Shown here piece by piece: positions 39,101 to 51,403 of a stretch of DNA of 64,000 bases (the stretch's first letter is position 1; every line of letters starts with the position of its first letter). A program made the position numbers and the translations under genes. The DNA is from Pterobdella sp. o SKG-2022. Lineage: Eukaryota > Annelida > Clitellata > Hirudinida > Piscicolidae. The stretch is from assembly GCA_964035795.1 (NCBI GenBank), contig OZ038324.1, forward strand, positions 8,945,907-9,009,906. Reading direction: 5' to 3'. A model generated the notes under the pieces. The model was not told where the DNA came from, did not search any database, and saw only the letters and a program-made list of their open reading frames with translations.

Positions 39101-40517
39101 CTGAAAAATAAGGTCATCGCAATTTATTTAAAAACTAAAGCGCTATTTAAAGTCATTTTTTCTCCATGAGACTTACATTATCCGAATTAAATACATACAT
39201 AAATAACTCAAAACCATCATAAAATTAAAAAAAGCTTAAGGTATAATTTTCATCGCTATGACGACATTAAACAGTTGACAGCACAGCGGAAGGAAAAAGA
39301 ACTGCAAAAGAAAAACATCAAAAAAGAGAAAAAACACCTTAGGACTTTTATGAAGGTCATTCATGCATACTTTAATCAATCTTGCGCTATATAAATTTAA
39401 CTACCTTTTCATCATTTTCTTGATATATTATTATTGCAATTTTAAATTTTGCTTTTATCATTGTTTTTATTGCTGTTGAAAAAATTTATTTTTGCTTTTT
39501 TTTCATTTTTATTACTCCATGAAAACTGGAGGAATGTCGTACATCTGCGAACGGAAAGCGTTAAATATATTTCAACACTTTTTTCTTTTTCGATTTTTAA
39601 ACGTTTACTCTCCATAACTGCTAAATAAAGTATTAATTATAAAAAGTGAGGATTGCTTGAAAATAAACCAGCATCAGCTTTATTGGCGAGGTCACAATTC
39701 CATCTTTTTATCACTTGGGTTATATAAAAATGGTTTCTTATTCTTATTATTAGTATTAATATCATTGTTATTATTCATCGTTATCATTATTATACATTAT
39801 TAATATTAATTTTATTACGTCACACACACGTACACAGGACAACGACTTCCTGTCGACCACAGAAGAGGAGAGGATTCATAACATGCACCATTTTGAGAGG
39901 CTCCTTGAGGCATCCTCTATTGAAATGTATTATTATTCTTATAATTATATTTACTATTGTTATTTTTAATTTTTTTTTGTTTTCATTATTGTTATTTTTA
40001 ATATATTGTTTTGCCAAGGCTTATTCATATCAATTATTTTTAAATAATATTTTTGGCCGTTTTTACGAATATTTTTTTATCGTCACTTTTTTCAGTTTTT
40101 ATCGTTGTTTTATAATATTACTTTTTTTTTGTTTACTTGTTAACATGAGTATTATTAATATGCAGTTTAGTTGAACTCTCAGCCGCCTCATCTTCCAAGG
40201 AAACATTGAAAGAGTGTTACATCCAGAAAGTAAAGTTTATGAATTCATTTCTGAATTCAGTTGGAAGTGACATAATTAAGATTTTATTTATTTTTCCAAT
40301 ATGTTGAGTAGATATATTGATTTTATATGGGGTTTTGACTTCTTTCATTGTAGCCACCTTAAATTCAATAGCAATTATATGTGGATTAGTGGTAGATTAA
40401 CATTCATCATCATTGTGATAAAGTTGAAAGAGCTTGATGAGCGTGAAGCTGCAGAAAAAGCATCTCAGCTACAAGAGGCTACCAAGAAGGTCTCTGTCTA
40501 TCTATCTATTGATCTGA

Positions 40518-40584
<67 letters not shown>

Positions 40585-42099
40585 TTTTTCTTTTTTTCTT
40601 TCTATACCTATCTATCTTTTAACCTTGGTAAATAAATGGACTCCAAAATAGATTTGATTAGTTTATATAACTATCATTACCATGACCCAACTATCACAAG
40701 AAAGGGCAAGAGGGGGCAGGAGGGGAAGACAAAGGAGGGTGGACAGATGCTGAAATACAAACACTCATTAAAGCTGTTAATCTTTTCCCTGCTGGAACCA
40801 ACTCCAGGTTTGTAACGAGCTTTTAATTAGGCGGAAAATAGATTCAAATGAGTATTATGATTTTTTTTCGATTATAAGCATTAGGATCGCACGTTGATTC
40901 TGATTATTAGTACTATATAACAGCAATCAGTATAACACCAACTATACATGTAGCTACTGATGCTTTAATTGTATGTATTAGCGGAAGTTGAAGGTATTCC
41001 AAATATATTTTTCAAACATCATCATCATTTCACGTCCGTTTTTATGCTATTACGGGTTATACACACATAATAGTATTTTGAATTTTATAGCATCTACCAT
41101 TTTAGCTAAACGGGCCAATAATATGTTAAATACATGGTATAAATGTACATAGAAGCAAACACACAAAGGTGGGAGACCATAGCAAACTTTGTGCAGCAAC
41201 ATGTGGAGGGCAGCACAAGGAGTAGCAAAGAGGTGCTGTCGAAGGCTAAGCAGCTGCAAAACAATGGTGACTGGTTGTTTTAATGGTTTTTTGTATCGGG
41301 TAGTTAACTGGTGTGCCCGTTTTGGTGCATTTGTTAGGTTTTGTTAGATGGGTGGATTATTCTATGTGATTTGATGATGGTTTTGAGAACCACTTGATTA
41401 AAGATTATTACATTTAAATTTGCACTTTGTTACGAAAAAATACAAATTGATGTTTCACAGACGTGAAGTTGAAGGAGGAAGCAAACAGAAAGGCATTTGA
41501 AACATTCTCCCAGCAGACGAACACTGCAGTTCAAGCCCCTATTCAAGATGCCTCTCAACGTTATGAAAGTATGTTCAGTAACCATTTATTATACAATATT
41601 GTTTAACAAGCGTTTTACCTACTACTTTATTAATATATACTTTTCAATCAATCAATATAAGATGAGAAAATAATGTTCATTTGTGCTAAGAAACCGTTGT
41701 TTTCAGGAGATGAGTAATAAATATTGACAACGAAGGTGCAGCAGAGATGCAGGTGTATGAGGTAGGAAGCAATCCTGCCCCTTGGAGCTCCAATGAACAG
41801 AAGATTCTTGAACAGGCTCTCAGAACTTACCCTGCCTCTCTCCCTGATCGGTCCATTTTTATTATTAGTTTGTTTATTCGTTTTCATTCTACTTTTTTCA
41901 TTTTTTTTGAAAGGTGGGATAAAATCGCCGAATGTCTGCAGACTAGAAGTAAAAAAGACTGTATGTTGAGATATAAGGTGAAATAAAGCATTTTATACGT
42001 TTTTAGTTTTTTAACTTCATCAAATTTTGTTTTCAGGAATTAGTCGAACTAATTAAAGCAAAAAAATTGGCTCAAACAACAACAAACAAAAAGAAATAA
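36138..42099 (+). CDS. DNAJC2: DnaJ homolog subfamily C member 2 (zuotin/MPP11/ZRF1)
   Basis: Exons: 36138-36183, 36396-36586, 36646-36721, 36931-37025, 37329-37468, 37752-37835, 37906-37971, 38180-38271, 38453-38574, 39044-39112, 39275-39355, 39838-39926, 40166-40229, 40424-40489, 40701-40807, 41169-41266, 41461-41568, ~41742-41850, 41914-41977, 42037-42099. All phases agree and give 609 residues (human about 621). Features in order: [12 protein letters not shown]-terminal motif, acidic linker, J domain ([37 protein letters not shown]), the zuotin-homology segment [11 protein letters not shown], a Lys/Glu coiled coil, SANT1 ([19 protein letters not shown]) and SANT2 ([38 protein letters not shown]). 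Known role: with HSPA14 it forms the ribosome-associated complex assisting nascent chains; in mammals it also binds ubiquitinated H2A. The HPD catalytic loop is intact. The 5' boundary of exon 18 is ambiguous between two in-frame CAG sites three bases apart (41742 or 41745). Confidence 0.97.
38341..38400 (+). repeat. Hairpin-headed dispersed repeat, truncated copy
   Basis: CTGCTGTATAC (38357-38367) and GTATACAGCAG (38383-38393) form a perfect 11-bp stem with a 15-base loop GTCCCAGTAGCTGGG. The same hairpin, with the preceding ATATTAGATTATA, recurs at 48028-48077. Only the head is present here, in DNAJC2 intron 8, about 50 bases before the acceptor. Confidence 0.85.
38698..38805 (-). repeat. 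tRNA-derived SINE-like element, copy 2
   Basis: On the minus strand: A box TAGCTTAGCTGGTAGAC (about 38779-38795), B box AGGTTCAATTCC (about 38740-38751), and a tail ending CCACAGTGTGTTTC. Head and tail both match the element at 24746-24853. It lies in DNAJC2 intron 9. Confidence 0.55.
40518..40604. repeat. (CTTT)n microsatellite
   Basis: A tetranucleotide CTTT tract in a DNAJC2 intron, decaying into TTTTTC at its right end. Confidence 0.95.
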
Positions 42100-42134
42100 T
42101 ATTTTGTATGATTTTACTGTTTGGTTTTAGTATA

Positions 42135-42140
42135 AATAAA
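42135..42140 (+). terminator. Poly(A) signal AATAAA of DNAJC2
   Basis: AATAAA lies 36 bases after the DNAJC2 stop and only 34 bases before the next start codon. The 3' UTR must be very short, or the two transcripts overlap. Confidence 0.5.
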
Positions 42141-42173
42141 CTTATCATTTCTTTGCTTTGTTTTATCGTTAAA

Positions 42174-42457
42174 ATGGTACACTGCAAGAGCGTAACCTCC
42201 TTCGTCTCTAGTTTTTATACTGATCCTTTCAAATGGTATGTTTTAATTTTAAGTTATAATTACTTAAGTCATTAATAAGTTTCCGATCTGAAAGTTGAAC
42301 TTTTAATATTTTCAACCTTATGTGGTGCTTTCTATTTAAAGTGAAATAAATGCTTAATAATTTTAGGCAGTGTGTGAAAAGCATTGGATTGTTCGCTTTT
42401 GGAGTTTTAATTGCCAATGAAATAGCCGCAGCCGAACTTCAACCAGCTCCAGCTTAA
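42174..42457 (+). CDS. TOMM6: TOM complex small subunit, TOMM6-like (50 aa)
   Basis: Two exons, 42174-42235 and 42367-42457, are joined by a GT-AG intron that splits a Trp codon. The 50-residue product has a short N-terminus, SFYTDPFKW, then a single hydrophobic helix (KSIGLFAFGVLIANEIA) and an Ala/Pro tail ending ELQPAPA. Human TOMM6 from memory has the same order: a YRFATD-like segment, LGLFAAGVWLARN in the helix, and a Pro-containing tail. Tom6 proteins are tail-anchored in the outer mitochondrial membrane and stabilise the Tom40 import pore. The gene starts 75 bp after the DNAJC2 stop, on the same strand; AATAAA at 42497-42502 follows it. The call rests on short motifs and size, so another single-pass mitochondrial microprotein is possible. 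Confidence 0.7.
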
Positions 42458-42906
42458 TTTTTTACCTCTACATTTTTTCAATTATGTGTGTTTTTAAATA
42501 AAATTTATAAAAGTATTGAATTTTCAATGAATGTTTCTGAAACAAACTTAATAAAAACTAATTTAAATTTTTTCGCAAAATTTATAAGTTTAAGGCATAA
42601 GTGGCTCGGAATATTTTGAGTTTTTAGACGAGCGACAAATGTTCTAAAATTATGTCTAATAAACAATTTTGTATAAATTTTTTGACTAGTTGGCTTATAT
42701 AGTTAAAATGTCTTAACCAAACTTAATCTAAATATTTTTGTAAGAAAAGTGTGATTTTTTGTCAAATTTTGTTCTCATTTTTTTTTTATGAAAATTAATT
42801 TTTTTGAATACTTTTTTTTTGTTAATCAATATAATTTTCTAAAAAATTATTTTAAACATTTCGTTGCAATTAAATGTCAGTTGTGGTTTTGAAGCTCCGG
42901 TAAATT

Positions 42907-45900
42907 ATGAACGAATTAAGAGATATTGATATAAAACGATTTCCATTAACAAAAGTAGAAGATGTGGTGAATTTATTCAAAGATCAGTTAACATCTGGTC
43001 AACCCCCAAACTTGACTCTCTTATCAATAGTTCTCGGCTTAGTTGAACACTCACTTACCGTTAATAGACCGCTTGAAAAAGTTCCAAGAGGAAGACCCAC
43101 CGATAAACTAAATTTAGATGGATGCGAAAGGAAAGAAAGAGAAAATTTACCCATACAACCTGTTCAATTGGATGAAGTCAGAGTTCTGTTTGAAGTGTTT
43201 GTGAAGTTGGTAATTGATTATACAGATCTGAATGACATCACTCCAAAATATACTTCTACGCAATTATTGAAAAAAGTATCAGATTTGTTATGGACAAATT
43301 TAACAAAAACTTTCTACAAAGATAAGGGGCATCTTCAATTTCTATACACACTTTTTAAAGGTATATTCAAAGTGAATAAATTGTTATAATGAAAATTTTA
43401 TTTATTAGATTTATCAAAAAAATAGAGCAAAAAATGGATTGTTTTGGGATGGCATTTGGAGTATTATGTGCTTGTCAAATACTGGGCTTAAACGATGTCC
43501 ATTTGGCTATATCAGAAGACCATGTATGGGCAGTCCATGGGGAAGAGAAATTAACTTCTGAAATCACTTGGCATGGTAAGTTGTTTGTTCATGGTTGGTA
43601 ATGGAGATGACTATAAGAAGGTTTGAATCAATATCATTCAGTTCAAGTCCTTTTTTTCAGAAGAAGGTGTTAAATTTAATATCATATATCAAATAAATCA
43701 ATCATCTTTCAACCATGAAATACACTCATACATCATACATAGCTAAAAAATCTCAACCAGGAAAAGGAACAGAAGACAGGAGAGGACACTCAATCAAGAG
43801 CACAGCCCCTGAGAAAAGTTGGTTGTATGGGGAATGGATGCTATGTGATAGGGTCATGGAAACAGCTTTGCTGGTTGTTGCCATCAATCCCAGTGTGAAC
43901 CCTGTTCTGGAAAGTGTTGAGATGGCTTCTATTCAAAAGGTGTGCTTCGTGAAAAGTTGACTTCTATTGAATTTTTTTCAATAGTAATTTATTCATAACT
44001 TATCAATTCAATTTTTAGATAATTTTAAAAAATTTTCTACTTTTCAATTAAGCTGATTTTTAGAGTTTATTATCATTTTCAATTCAATTTAAATCAAGAT
44101 ATAGCATTTAAATGCCAAAATTCCCAAACTGGCAGAAAATTTTATGGTTCTTGTATGACCTCGGACACTTGAAAGAGTAAATTTTTTTTATTTAATGCAT
44201 TATATTTACTCCTATTGAATTTTCATGCTTTATCAGACGTATTTAGCAACCCAGGATATATTATTTAGAATTTCAAATGATGTTTTTCAAGCCTAATAAT
44301 AATAAATACAAAAACTCTTATAATATTTTATACTAACCCCTGTTACTGGGATATTTATAACAGCATAATTATTAATAAAATTAATATTTATAACAACATA
44401 ATCTAATAAATTAATCATTTGATCATGTCACTAAGCTTTTATTTTCAGCAAGTGATATATAAATTCTAATAAGAGGCGTTTATGTTGATTAGCTTAGCAT
44501 TTAAAACCCCTGCTTCCATCCAACCGCTGGAATGATGAGGATGATGATGATGTTGTTAAAAATGATTACAACTAGAGTTTAAACCACCTTCATCATCAGC
44601 TATCCTATGGCTCTTGGAGTACTCGCTGATCTTGAGGAGGTCATGCCCACTTCTGATGACCTTGCTCCTAGTTATAAGAGAGAGGGTGCAGTGGATAATA
44701 ACAATGATGATAAAGAAAATACTACCAAAGTTACTGATAATGTTAATACTGCTACAAATGGTGATAATGATAATATAAAAAACAAAACTACAACTAGTGA
44801 TAATAAAAATAATATTTCTGTTGATAAAAATAAAGAGAATACAAAAGATAATTTTGAGAATTCTGAACAAGTGGCAAAGAATGCCCAAAAGAACAGTTCA
44901 ACGGGCAAAGCTGTCCACATACTGTCACGGCCATCAGCATTAAGGTTAATAGTATTTGTTATTTTTTAAAAATTTTTTTAAATTTAATAAACTGGCAACC
45001 CTTAAAATTATATAGACATAATCGGGTTTAAATTTTTAAAATCTTTCTGGAGTTTTATAACAAAAGTTTTGAATATATTAGAAATCCAGATACAATAAAA
45101 AAAAATTTTTCAATCTTCATAATTTCATTTATACTCATAAAAGCCTGACTGGAGTGAAAACTACGAGAATACTATATTGGTTATTTATTCAAATAATGAA
45201 ACTTTCGTGAGTGTAGATTACATGGCCAATAAACACATTGTAACATCAAACATCATCAGAAAAGTTTGAATTATTCAAGTTTATTAAAAGCTTTTAATTT
45301 TTAACTCAGTTATTTAAATTACCATATTTTTGTATCTCTACTGGTATTTTATGTTGAGGAAATTCTGAATTGGGTGCAGCGTTTTCTATTTTTTCCAAGT
45401 TTTTTATCCCATTTTTTTAATATTAGCTCTTATTACTAGTTACGTAATACAAAGTTTATATAATGAAAAAAATACGTAATAAATACACTGAGAGTCAAAG
45501 CTTCACTTCTTTTGAATTTTTTTTGAAAAATTACTCAAACTTCAAGCACCCTCTTTGATGTAATGACTGTTTTATGGATTTGCTTAGTGTTTAAACATTT
45601 GCTTTCTTATTTTTTGAATGAAATGTTTAACAGAAGCTTTTCTACTTTTGCTATTTAACACGTTCTGATATATTATGTAACATATAATGTTTGTGATAGA
45701 TATCATATATATTCAATGGTTAATTCATCTTTTCATAAATGCGGAATAACAGGAAAACTGATATAATGACGTATAACTGGAAAACACAAGCTAAAATCAT
45801 ATGCATATGCACAAAATAGCCTCATAATTTACCATTACAACCAACAGACTGCATAGAATGGCGGTGTCGTCATCACGTCGAATTTACAACAACCTTCTCA

Positions 45901-47092
45901 TCTACCCACACACCTACTTGGGCAACTACTTCTATCGCAGGAGACGCTACAAAGAGGCCATCAAAAGCTGGGCTGATGCCGCCCAAGTGGCCAGCAAGTA
46001 CGTGGCATTGCTGTTTCTTATGATGATGTTATGGTTTTTTGAGTCAACATAAAAACAATATTTTAGAAGTTCATTTGTATTTAATTTTAATTAAATTCTT
46101 CAAAGATGTTTCATTTTTAGATTTTTTCAAATTTAAAAATTTTTCAGGTATAACTACAACAGAGAGGATGATGAAATATACAGAGAGTTCCACGAGATAG
46201 CCAATGAAATCATTCCGAATGTCATACGCAGCTGCTGCGCTGAAACAACCATCAACAATTCTATCCTTTCCATCACAACTAGTCAGACACAAAACAAAAA
46301 ATCAAAAAAAAAAAAAAATCAAAAAAGTCTGAGGACGGGGACAAGAGTGGTACAGATAAGGAGTCCATAAAATCTGAAGCTGCAGTCACTTCTCCAACCA
46401 CTCCCATACAATCTTCACTGCCCACCTCCACGCTGGACCCATCCAAGTATGCCAAACTGTTGGAGGATAGTGAGTGTTACGCGGATATTCTGCGCTTCTT
46501 TGACGGCATATGTGAGTGGGAGGAAGGCAGCTGCATGCCTGTCTTGCACATTATCTGGGCCAACAACATGACCTACACCGTCTCAAAGTTTTCACCCGTT
46601 GCCAGATGCAACGTCAAAGTATTCACCAAGCTTGAAGACTTTCAATCCAGTTCCAAAGATGTGAGTGAAGAAAGAAACAATTATGATAAGGAGAATATAT
46701 CGAATGAAAATAAAGTGGTGTCTAGTGAAAAAAGTTTCGACAAAACGATTGAGTCTGGTGAAAATGACTGCAAAGATCAAGAGAAAACAGAGACAGAACT
46801 CAATAAGAAGTGCACACGTTTGCTTCTTCACAGTGAGAAGCTGGTGTCAATGCGTGACTTGTTAACCACAGACCGACTTAACACCAGTGCCATCAAACTC
46901 TTACTCACTGCTCAGTCCCAAGTCAACTCCAAATCCACCAGCCACCTCTTCAGCAAGGCTGGTAAGGAAAACAGTAGTGTTAGCGGCAATGCTAGTAAAA
47001 GCACTCCAGTAACCAACAGAAGCACCACGTCTTCCAATGGCAGCACTGGAAATGCCCCTCCTCGCAAGAGGATGCGAGGAAACGAAGATTGA
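42907..47092 (+). CDS. MEN1: Menin, with a one-base apparent frameshift in a poly(A) run
   Basis: Exons: 42907-43360, 43426-43575, 43761-43939, 44136-44176, 44600-44944, 45848-45997, 46148-47092. About 754 residues after allowing for the shift (human about 610). Recognised segments: [151 protein letters not shown] and [14 protein letters not shown]. Menin is a nuclear scaffold that docks KMT2A/B N-termini and LEDGF. The acidic E-I-Y-R-E-F-H-E patch lining the KMT2-binding pocket is kept. An Asn/Asp/Lys-rich insert occupies exon 5. At the 15-A run (46304-46318) the frame shifts: one more A restores the reading. Sequencing or assembly error in the homopolymer is the likeliest cause. Confidence 0.96.
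46304..46318 (+). other. Homopolymer A15 causing the menin frame break
   Basis: Upstream the menin frame is ...[11 protein letters not shown]; continuing in that frame meets a TAA about 55 bases later. One base further in phase reads [15 protein letters not shown] and joins the conserved C-terminal half. The run length is 15 where 16 (or 13) would be in frame. Confidence 0.85.
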
Positions 47093-47366
47093 ATTTGTTT
47101 TAGTATTATTTGAACAAAAAAGTCTTGATGTTGATCATGTTTTAAATTCCGACCGTAAATTATATTGATCGTTTGTAGCTTATTTAAATGGTTCGTTGAT
47201 TATTTATTGTAAATATTAAAAAGTCGTGTGAATCAAGGAGAGTTCAAATATATAAGCATCATAATGTGTCCTTCCATTGATTCATCACATACACAATTTT
47301 TAGTCATCGGGATTCGAAGCGGTGTCAATGCTTATGGAAACATCTGCAGTAGACTTTATTATTTAA
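47093..47366. other. Convergent 3' spacer between MEN1 and HMBS
   Basis: 274 bp holds the 3' UTRs of the two tail-to-tail genes. No clear AATAAA is seen for MEN1. No other feature seen. Confidence 0.5.
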
Positions 47367-50300
47367 CTACACAACGCGTCCTTTTTTAAGTTTCCCTAAG
47401 CTGGCAGCAACTTTTCTGGCGTCTTTCAACAGCTCACCGGCTCCTCTGTCGATCAGTCTGAGAAAGAAGTATGATAATTTTAAAAAATGAACGCAATTTT
47501 AACGATATAAAAATATTCATTAAAGACAAGTAATTACAATTGTCCCACTGCAATTCCAAGTTGCTCTGCGGCCCTCCTGTGCTTCAGAGGGGCTCCTCCA
47601 GCTACCACAGCCGTGATCTACCAGGGTGTTCAATGAATTCAAGGTAGACTTCCCCAAATAATCTGTTAAAGTGTAACATACAGGAGGCAGATAGGCTTGA
47701 TGTACACCGTTAGAGACATCTTCCAGCTCACAACTCATCTTCTCTTCCAAAGCCACCTTGCCATCCATGCTATACACCCCCGCCCTTAACGTCAACTATG
47801 TAGTTATTATTATTATTATTACTTATAAACGTGTCTATCGACCAACGGAAACAACGATGAAATAGGCAAACCTGTTGGTTCTCGATTGAAGTGAGAACTG
47901 CCACTGGAACACTACAGCCACCTTCCTGTGCATTTAATAACGTTATAATATAATACAAAGAATTTTGTTGATTAATACTCTATATAAAGACGTTACGCAG
48001 TTTAATGAGTAAATAATAATAATATCCATATTAGATTATACTGCTGTAGGCGTCCCAGTAGCTGGGGTATACAGCAGTCGGCTAATGAAAGCCATTTTTA
48101 GTTGGGACAAAGTTTTCATAGAACTGCCAGCCCAAGCTAACGTCCAACTTGAAACTCGGATTTCAAGAACCGCTGTTCCCACACTTGGGCAGTTTGCCTT
48201 GCCGTTGTCAATAAAGAATGATCCTCCGCCAAGCCAAATGACAACGATACCAGGATATCAGTTTGTCGATACCTGTTACCGAAGTCTACTGTTATCCAGG
48301 TTATAACAGGAAAGCAGTCTCAAATTGGAGACGCTGTCTTCGGTGCAATTTAACGTCATGCCCAGGACCATATTTTATATTTTAAATGTTTTATATAATT
48401 TTTTTAAAAAACAGCCCAAGAGTGAAGAATTAAATAAAATTCAAAAACACCAACAAGTTTCCTGATGAGAGATCGTTCAGCAAGGCAGGCAAGCATAGTG
48501 GGAGGATGGTTGATGTGGGAAACCATCTCGAGCATTTCATGATCATCTTCCCTGCATTCCACCGCCACAGCCCCCTGACCCACCGCATACATGACGTCTG
48601 CAGAGTCTAACTTCTGTTGGGGCCGTTATGAGCATCTTGAGTTGATATGTACGAATGTTCAAACTAAAAAAAGGTTATTTTCGTTTGTGCCTCATTATTA
48701 TAAACTATGCATTTATTATTAATTCTCGTAATGAAAAACATAAACTACAAACATTTAAACCATAAAAATAACAGTAAAAAAAACCCATAAAGACCCAAGA
48801 CCTGTGCAATGCGATCATGCCAGCCCAGTCTGATGAGACCAGCTGAGGCAAGTACCAGGGCATCGTAACTACCCTCTTCATCGTCCAGCTTGGCAAGACG
48901 GGTATTCAAGTTGCCTCTCTGAGCAAGAATTTGATTATTAATGCAAGAGATAGATAAATAGATAGACAAACATGTTTACAAACCTAGCTTTATTTTCATT
49001 ATAATGATTGACCAGATGTAATGCATTTAAGAAACAGGATTTTCAAGTTATATTAATATGATACATTGTACCTATATTTTTCTAACGTTTAGAATGCCAA
49101 GTTATGGTCAAATGACTATAAGTATTTCTGTTTAGAATTTTCTAACATGTTCAGCAAACTAGCCGTGTGTTTGAAACAATGATTAAAAATTTCTAAATAA
49201 TTTTAACGCTTTATCAAATTTTCCCTAGATACAGTAACTTTTAAAAGATGATACAACTAACCACATCAACAATCTTAAGATGAGAAAAGTTTTTGGCAAG
49301 TTGGGCAGTTCTTCTCATTGAGCTTGTACCTACCACGCTACCAACATGCCGTCAATAAGTTTATAAAAATTACTTCATACACATAAAAAACATATAACAC
49401 AAATTTCTAATTAAGACAACAACAAATCAGACTGAAACTTACATTGACCACAACATAAGTCATATCTCTAAATCTCTTTCTATTTTGAATGTAAAACGTC
49501 AAAAGATGAAAATTATGTTGAAAATTGGAAAAATTCACGCCAAATATTTTACATAGCCATCAATATGTTAATTAAACGGTTTAGAAAAGTGAAAAGCTTA
49601 AAAAGAGGCAACAACTGCACTGTTGTATACAGTCAATGCATGTGGCGTTATTGCAATGTATACATGCCCACCTTCCTTTTGGCAAGGAGCTTAGACTAGT
49701 TGCTTGGAAGCCTTTCTTTATCACCAGAGCGTCTCCGCTTTCCTCACGTCTGGTTGTTGCAGTGGTATTGATATTGTGCAGGTTCTTAAGTATCTCTGAC
49801 TCCTATCATCTATTTTTAGCCCTACTAATAAACTCATGTGCGTGTGGAGGTATGTGTGGAAGTGGATCAACGGTGGCTTCAAATTGGGATTTTGATAATG
49901 CAATAGTTATACTTCACAGAGTGCTACTCCTTGTGTACTAGAAATAAACTAAAACACATATTAGCAAACAAATAATTTTTCTTTGATAAGAAAGAAATTT
50001 TGAAATTTGATTTATCACATGCTGCTGTACATTTCAAAAAATCTGGGGTTGACAGCAGTCATTTTATTATAGATACTACTATAGCATAATTTATAAAACA
50101 ACCTATTTATTTGGGAAAAATTTTTAGACTGCCAGCCTAAACCAACGCCCAGCTTAAAATCGTGGAACCCAAAACCCATAATTGCACACTTGAACAGTTT
50201 GCCTTGCCGTTGTTAAAAACAATCATCCGTCAAAATATCAGTTTGTTGATATTTGCTAAATGAGTTTACTGATATCCAAGTTATAAGAAAAGCAGTTTAA

Positions 50301-51403
50301 TCTTGCAGACGCAAAGTTTAGTGCAATTTAATGTCATGTTCAAAACACAAACAAAAATGATTATTTACAGCCTATTTATATAATTTTAAAAAAACTGAAA
50401 TTTATATAATAACTAATAAATGCTTGAATTATAATAAAAAACATGGTCATGAAAAGAACTCAGTGACTCTAATAATGAAAAATACTAACTTTAATAGAAT
50501 GAAAACAAAAGAAAATTAAATCAAACAAGATACAACTAATTTATAGGATACATCTAACATAGATGGCCATATTGATATAATCCAAGAAACAATGTTATAG
50601 GATGCAAAGTCAAAGAGAAGATCAAAAGGAATATGAATTACTAACTCACATATGGCACCAATCACAAGTCCTGCAGCCAGCTCTGTTGGGACATCTTTGA
50701 GGGAATGTACCAATATATCCACTCTGTTCTCCAGTAAAGCCACCTCTAACTCTTTTAGAAACAAGCTTTTACCTCCTACCTATGTGATTTTTTTAGTATT
50801 ATTCCTTTGTAATATTTCAGTAAATAAAGCTCGATTTTGATTATTTTAATATTAGCCATTCATAGTATTTTAGTCTCATGAAACTTTTACGATTTTATTC
50901 TAGTCTCCAAATGAATGAGAAAACTGATACTAAGCTAGACAGTTTGTTAAATACCACAGTATTATTATTTTTCTAAAAAGATTGGAGTTTTTTTGAAATA
51001 TTTTTAGTTTTCCAAGGAGAATGAAATAAACAATCTTTTTTTGAAAACAAACTTTAGAAAGAGCTTTATTTTGTACTTTGTCTCCAGTAGTGGTAACTGT
51101 GACTGAAATGATTTTGCAAATATTATATATAACATCTTATGTATTAGTATTTAGAAAAATTTTTTAATGTTCAAAAACTGTTTAGTTTAGCAACTACACT
51201 GTTTTTTCATATATTATGAATTATATCCACCTATTTCGAAATCGATTTTGGGAAATTCAGAACAAAGTTTGCTTACAACTTTTTCTGTTTGGACTAAAGC
51301 AAGCTGAAATGAAATATAAAATAACTTAAATTTCATAAAATGTAAGAGTTGATTATAAAACCTGGCTTTTTCTGGATCCAACCCTCACAACTTTTCCAGA
51401 CAT
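47367..51403 (-). CDS. HMBS: Porphobilinogen deaminase (hydroxymethylbilane synthase)
   Basis: Exons, 5' to 3' on the minus strand: 51403-51362, 51303-51231, 51102-51053, 50779-50646, 49749-49672, 49337-49262, 48918-48802, 48613-48455, 47925-47872, 47795-47682, 47617-47538, 47457-47367. The phases close exactly to 355 residues (human 361). The enzyme joins four porphobilinogens into hydroxymethylbilane, the third step of haem synthesis, in the cytosol. Seen: [92 protein letters not shown], and [10 protein letters not shown] with the Cys that carries the dipyrromethane cofactor. The Arg and Asp residues of the active site are kept. Introns include one of 64 bases (47618-47681), and several donors are GTTAGT/GTTGGT rather than GTAAGT/GTGAGT. 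Two introns hold copies of a 330-bp repeat. The N-terminus lacks the leader of the erythroid-style human form. Confidence 0.97.
48028..48372 (+). repeat. Hairpin-headed dispersed repeat (~345 bp), copy in an HMBS intron
   Basis: The head is CTGCTGTAGGC (48041-48051), GTCCCAGTAGCTGGG, then GTATACAGCAG (48067-48077). It is followed by about 290 bp shared in order with 50022-50360, including AACTGCCAGCC, CAGTTTGCCTTGCCGTTGT, ATATCAGTTTGT and GTGCAATTTAA. No ORF of note. A non-autonomous transposon (SINE or MITE) is likely. Confidence 0.85.
50022..50360 (+). repeat. Hairpin-headed dispersed repeat, diverged copy in another HMBS intron
   Basis: Same order of blocks as 48028-48372, with CTGCTGTAC and GACAGCAG as a decayed head stem, and GACTGCCAGCC, CAGTTTGCCTTGCCGTTGT and GTGCAATTTAATGTCATG kept. 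More AT-rich and gapped, so an older insertion. Confidence 0.8.

Noticed and set aside
49636..49941. 101-codon plus-strand ORF
   Set aside because: Antisense to an HMBS exon.
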